Of a stretch of 64,000 nucleotides of DNA, positions 28,201 through 34,200 are shown piece by piece. The stretch comes from Gari tellinella (taxonomy: Eukaryota; Mollusca; Bivalvia; Cardiida; Psammobiidae). The number at the start of each line of letters is the position of its first letter. Positions within the stretch are counted from its first letter, which is position 1. The notes below the pieces were generated by a model. The model searched no databases, was not told the DNA's origin, and saw only the letters and a program-made list of their open reading frames with translations. The translations under genes were made by a program, and so were the position numbers. Where the stretch lies: positions 17,817,189-17,881,188 of the forward strand of contig OV277869.1 in NCBI GenBank assembly GCA_922989275.2. The letters run 5' to 3'.

Positions 28201-31200
28201 AAATATATATGTGTCGTGCCATGACAAAAACCTGCATTGCAACATTGTACAGTGGAGAATCTGTTATTCTTTCCCGTTTAAACGCAAACGTACGCAAACG
28301 CAAAGCACTAAAACGTAGAAAAGAACAACTTTTGGACAATTCTGATATTTCATGTTTATCTTGGTGGCAAACAGTTTGGAGCCTGATCAGACGCCGGGTT
28401 ACCCGGCGTCTGATCTGGCTCCAAACTGTTTGCAATGGAAATAATAGTTTTAGCGTAAACGCGTTTATTGGGAAAGAATAACGTTTTCCCCACTGTACAG
28501 CCAAAGTACCTTTGTCATTCCAGGCACTGTATCTAAGTTTGATCTTCAATGTGAAATACCGTATATACTGTACATGTTACACAGCTACAGCTTAACCCTT
28601 TACCTTATAGAAGCGACTTTTAGCGTATTTAATTTATTCCTCCGCTGAAGAAAATAGTTCCAGTTTATACCCTCATGACAATTACCATAACAACTATTTT
28701 ATATACGTAACAGATGGTAGTTTAAAGCAGGCTGAAATTAAAGCAGAATGTGCCTTAAGGCACATTCTGCTTTACTTTCAACCTGCTTTAAGTGATCACC
28801 TATCTTTAATATTATAAATAGGTTATTGGGTAAAGGGTTAATTATCGCGACGTCACGACGCCATTTTAACGAATACTTTTTGCACGTTACTGTACATAAA
28901 GTGTTTTAGTTGCATGGAATGCCAAACAGTGAAGATCAAGACCATGCAGCTGCCGTGTCTTTGACGCGGTGCCTGGCCATGATCTACACTGTTTCAATGC
29001 AATAAGGCAGGTTTTCTAATGACACAGCTCATACGTTTTCAATTTTAACCCATGGTGGCATCACCCCATAGTCTGTTTCTAGTTTTGAAATAGGCTACCA
29101 CCTAAAACAGGTTGAAAGTAAATCAGAATGCTCCTAAAAGCATTCTCCTTTACTTTCAGCCTGCAGTAAGCTACGGTCTGCTAGGCTATAGAAAACATTT
29201 GTTCAGGTACATACTCATTACTATATATAATGGAACTATTTTTGCATTTGAGGAATAATTTAAATCCGTAATAAAGTGTATGTATGAACATGGGTTGAAC
29301 AAGATATATTCTGAATGCAGTTATCTGTTTTCTTTAATTAAATGTTCCCTTCCCTAATGCCGTGTAAGAAGTACAGTATTGGTTCCCTGTCATCTTATTC
29401 GGAATCAAAGTGTTTGCATACAGTTGAGAAATCGTTATTACAGTGGAGAATCTGTTATTCTTTCCCGTTTAAACGCAAACGTACGCAAACGCAAAGCGCT
29501 AAAACGTAGAAAAGAACAACTTTTGGACAATTCTGATATTTCATGTTTATCTTGGTGGCAAACAGTTTGAAGCCTGATCAGACGCCGGGTTACCCAGCGT
29601 CTGATCTGGCTCCAAACTGTTTGCACTGCAAATAATAGTTTTAGCGTAAACGCGTTTATTGGGAAAGAATAACAGATTCTCCACTGTATATTCCGTACAA
29701 ATTCAAACAAAACACACGAGCAATGCAATAGAATGGCAAAAATACAACTGTCCGAAAATTCTAACAATTTGTTTTTTCTGTAAACAATTAGGAGAATGGC
29801 AAGACGCCGGTTTAACCAGTGTCTGATCTGGCACCTACATGTACATATAGCTGTTTGCATGAAAACTTTTATTGGAAACGAATAACGTCTTCTCCACTGT
29901 AACTCATCAAGCGTCATAAAACGTCTGCATAAAATTCGAATTGGGTCACAATTTAATGGGTCTAGCCAGGATAACATATATTTGAAACGGACTGCAAACG
30001 ACACTTTGAAAGAGATTATACAGTGGAGAATCTGTTATTCTTTCCCAATAAACGCGTTTACGCTAAAACTATTATTTGCAATGCAAACAGTTTGGAGCCA
30101 GATCAGACGCCGGGTAACCCGGCGTCTGATCAGGCTCCAAACTGTTTGCCACCAAGATAAACAAGAATTATCAGAATTGTCCAAAAGTTGTTCTTTTCTA
30201 CGTTTTAGTGCTTTGCGTTTGCGTACGTTTGCGTTTAAACGGGAAATAATAACAGATTCTCCACTGTAGCAAGGCATATACATTAGAGAAGACGTTATTC
30301 TTTCCTGTTTAATCGCAAACGAACGCAAACAAAACGCAATAAAATGTAGAAAATGACAACTTTTTGGACATTGCTGGCTATTTATCTATTTTGAGTGGCA
30401 AACAGTTTGGATCCTGATCAGACGCCGGGTTACCCGGCGTCTGATCTGGCTCCAATCTGTATGTAATGGTAGTTGTTTTAAGTTTAAACGCGTTTATTGG
30501 GAAAGAATACTGTCTTTTCCGCTGTAACGGGGATGAAGTGGTATAAGAATACCAGACATGTGTCGATCTCAAGCAACACGCATTACAATGTACGAAAAGC
30601 GGGAAATCTAAAATGTTTCATTTGCAAATAACCCATGCAGACATTATCATTATCTATCAGAAAATAATAGATAATGTAACTAATGCAGTGTCATGATTTG
30701 AGCTAGACCTAGACAAATAGAAAAAGATTATACAGTCATGTGCAGGCACCATAGGAAATGGGTCCTGCTTCTTAGTAAAAATAATGGTGGCTAAAAATAC
30801 CATGGGGGCAATGATAGATGTATTTTTGTGAAGTAATCTATTATCAAAACGTTTTTCAAATTCCACATGAAGATAGCAAAATTAGTTTCTATGACAAAAC
30901 TAGTGTTAAGTCGAATTATCAAGAATGTTACAGTAGAGAAGATGTTATTATTTCCCCTTTAACCCTTTCCCCCATAGAAGCGCCTTTTAGCGAATGTGAT
31001 TTATTCATCTGCTGAAGAAAATAGTTCCAACCCAATCAGTCATGAATATATATTATAAGGAATATTTTCTATATTCAAGCACATGATGGCTTAAAGCAGG
31101 CTGAAAGTAAAGCAGAATGCGCCCTAAGGCGCATTCTGCTTTACTTTCAACCTGTTTTAAGTAGTCACCTATACTCGATTATAAAAATAGGCTATCAGGT

Positions 31201-34200
31201 AAAGGGTTAAACGCAAATGCATTTCAACAAAATACAGAAACGGACATATTTTGACAATTCTGACTATTCTTTTTACTCTAAATGGCAAACAGTTTGGAGG
31301 CTTGTAAAATTCCGGGTTACCCGGCGTCTAATCTGGCTCCAAACTGTTTGCAATGGCAATGAATAATTCAAGCGTTAACGCGTTTATTGGGAAAGACTAC
31401 ATGTAACGTCTTCTCCACTGTATAATGTAAACCCTATCACAAACAAACACCATCAGGTCTCATCAGGATCTGTTCTGTTTGCTATATCATATGAAATAAT
31501 ATTCCGGTATGGAAAAACACTACATTGTTTTTAAATCGCCCAGGTATATCTACAAAGAAATATTTCAGCAAATATGCAGGGAGATTTCATTGCAATATTG
31601 AGTTAAGCATAAGATAAGGGATATTATTTCTCTGAAGGGGGTTAGTCGTAATGAATCCCTGCATGTTTGCGGATGTCGTGCAATTTGAAGACATCTCAAT
31701 ATCCTAAAGTCCTATTGATAACTATTATCACACTCATGCCTTTAAATTGTCGTCGGTTTAAGACCCTCTGTTAGAATAGTAATATCATTTTTAAATATAT
31801 ACCCCTTAGTGTGACTTAAACAATACATGGTTAAACCAACATCCCAACATTCTGGCTAGATAGCGATTCACTAGAAGTCTCTCTCGGCTGGAAATTGTGT
31901 CTGATTTTATACCGCATCAACAACAGATGAAGGGCCAGCATTATACAGTGGAGAAGATGGTATCCTTTCCCAATAAACACATTTGTGCTAAACAATTATT
32001 TTCCATTGCAAACAGTTTAGAGTCAGATCAGACGCCGGGTAACCCGGCGTCTGATCAGGCTCCAAACTGTTTGCCTCTCAGATCAAAGTCGTAAGACATT
32101 TCTGAAATTGATATTTTCTACATTTGATTTGCATCACGTTTGCGTTTCGTTTGGTCTGAACGGGAGAGAATAACGCCTTCTCCTCTGTATGTCTTAATTT
32201 TAAATTATCGATTAAACGCTGTTGTAATTGATCCACTATAACCCCTTTCACTGACAAACCTAATACAAATGTTACACATATATTTGGAAACAAATTTGCT
32301 CCAGACCAGAAGGCGAGTAACTCGGCGTCTGATCAGGATCCAAAATTTTCGACCTTAATAGCTCTCGAAATTCCTAAATTTTAAATTGGAGAAATGAAAG
32401 CAGTCGACAAATTTGAAGCAGACGGTATACTATTGGAGTGTATAGGGTTTAAATGAATTACTTCACCCTTTGATAATTTTTATATAAATCTTGAGCGTAT
32501 AGAGGACTGACATAGGGTGTACAGAAATAATTTCCAATAACTTATCGATAAAACTCCAATATAAAGTCGTATGGATAACCGCGCTTTAACCCTTAGTGTA
32601 CATTTACATAACCCTGCGCCGGATAAGCTTTCAAACAGGCTTTACAAATGTACCCCATAGCCGGTTCCTAGTTTTGAACACAGGTGACCTCTTAAAGCAG
32701 GTTGAAAGTAAAGCAGAATGTGCCTTGAGGCACATTCTGCTTTACTTTTAGACTGCTTTAAGCTGTCATCTGCTAGGATATAGAAAGTATTTATTTTAGT
32801 ACATATTAATTTTTGTATGAATTGGAACTATTTTCTTCTGTGTAGAATTACTTTAAATGCTCTAAAAGGCGCTTCGATGGATTAAAAGGTAAATTGCAAC
32901 GTTTGAACGTCTGCTTAAATACTCTCGTCGCGGACAAATATTGTCTGCATTGATAAATGCCGGATATTTAAAGTTTGATTTAGGACTTTTTGACTGAAGA
33001 AATAGCGGTACGGGTGTCAAACAATTTATATCCTGATCAGAAGCAGCGTCACGCGGCGTCTGATCAGGATCCAAACTGTTTGTAAACTTGTCTTTTGTCT
33101 GCACTGCCAGTGTACTAGTGACACTCATTCTTCTTCAATGATTGCCAATCTAAAACTTGTGTACTTTGAAAATTCAATTAACCCACGTCAATTATCAAAT
33201 AGTTTGAATCCTGCTCAGATACATGTAGCAAGTTTCTGTATCAAAATAGTTTGTAAAGACGAGTGAATGACGAGCGGTCAGGCAAATAGTTAATTAACCC
33301 TTTTCCTCATAGTTCTAGGCGCCTTCTAGCGGATATAATTTATTCCTCCACTGAAGAAAGTAGTTTCAATGTAGATCTATTATAAGAAATATTTCCATAT
33401 TCTAGCAGATCGAAGCTTACATGTAAAGCAGGCTAAAAGTAAAGCAGAATGTACATTAAGGCATATTCTGCTTTACAATCAACATGCTTTAAGTGGTCAC
33501 ATGTCTTCAATACTATATTTAGAAAATGGGGTAAATGGTAAATGGTTAAAATTTGTACTGCATTGCCAATCGTCTTGTCAACAATTTGTCGTCGGCAAAT
33601 GAATTTCGAATTCAGACTTTTGTCTCTTTGATAAAAGAAATACCAAAGTCAAGTGTGATAGAGTTAAACCCCTTATCCTGCTGCAAAGTCGTCTGCTTTG
33701 AAATTGTCGTCTGCAAAATGTATTAAATTTAGATTTATACATTTTTGATACAAGAAACCTATATAGGAGTATCAAACAGTCTGGGTCCAGATCAAACGAC
33801 GCGTCACGTAGCGTCTGATCTGGATCCCTACTGTTTGCAAAAACCAGTGAAGTCGCGAGCAGCAGGATAAGGTTTAAGTTCTAACATAGATCGGAGACAT
33901 TCACTATAACTAGTTCGCAACTTTTACAATTGGATCTTAAATATGGAAGTGGCTCAACCTCATTCTCTGGTATGACGTCATCAGCTTTAAAACAATTGTC
34001 GTCTGCTTTTATTTGTTAAATTAAACTGTAGGTAAATTGACTAAAGTAATACCGTAATGAGTCTTAAACCGTTTGGATATTGAATGCGGTGTCTGATCAG
34101 GATCCAACTGTAAATACATGTAACCATTGTAGTGGGCGTAAGGCCAAGCTAGCACAGCTGTATGCTAAGAGTATGCAGTTTTATAAATATCTGTTAAAAT

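Noticed and set aside
29438..30328. Long overlapping open frames on both strands (up to 188 codons) with repeated peptides such as LIRLQTVCHQDK
   Set aside because: They are translations of family A MITEs. The same peptides recur at 28172-28549, 41104-41331 and elsewhere on either strand, without domains or splice structure.
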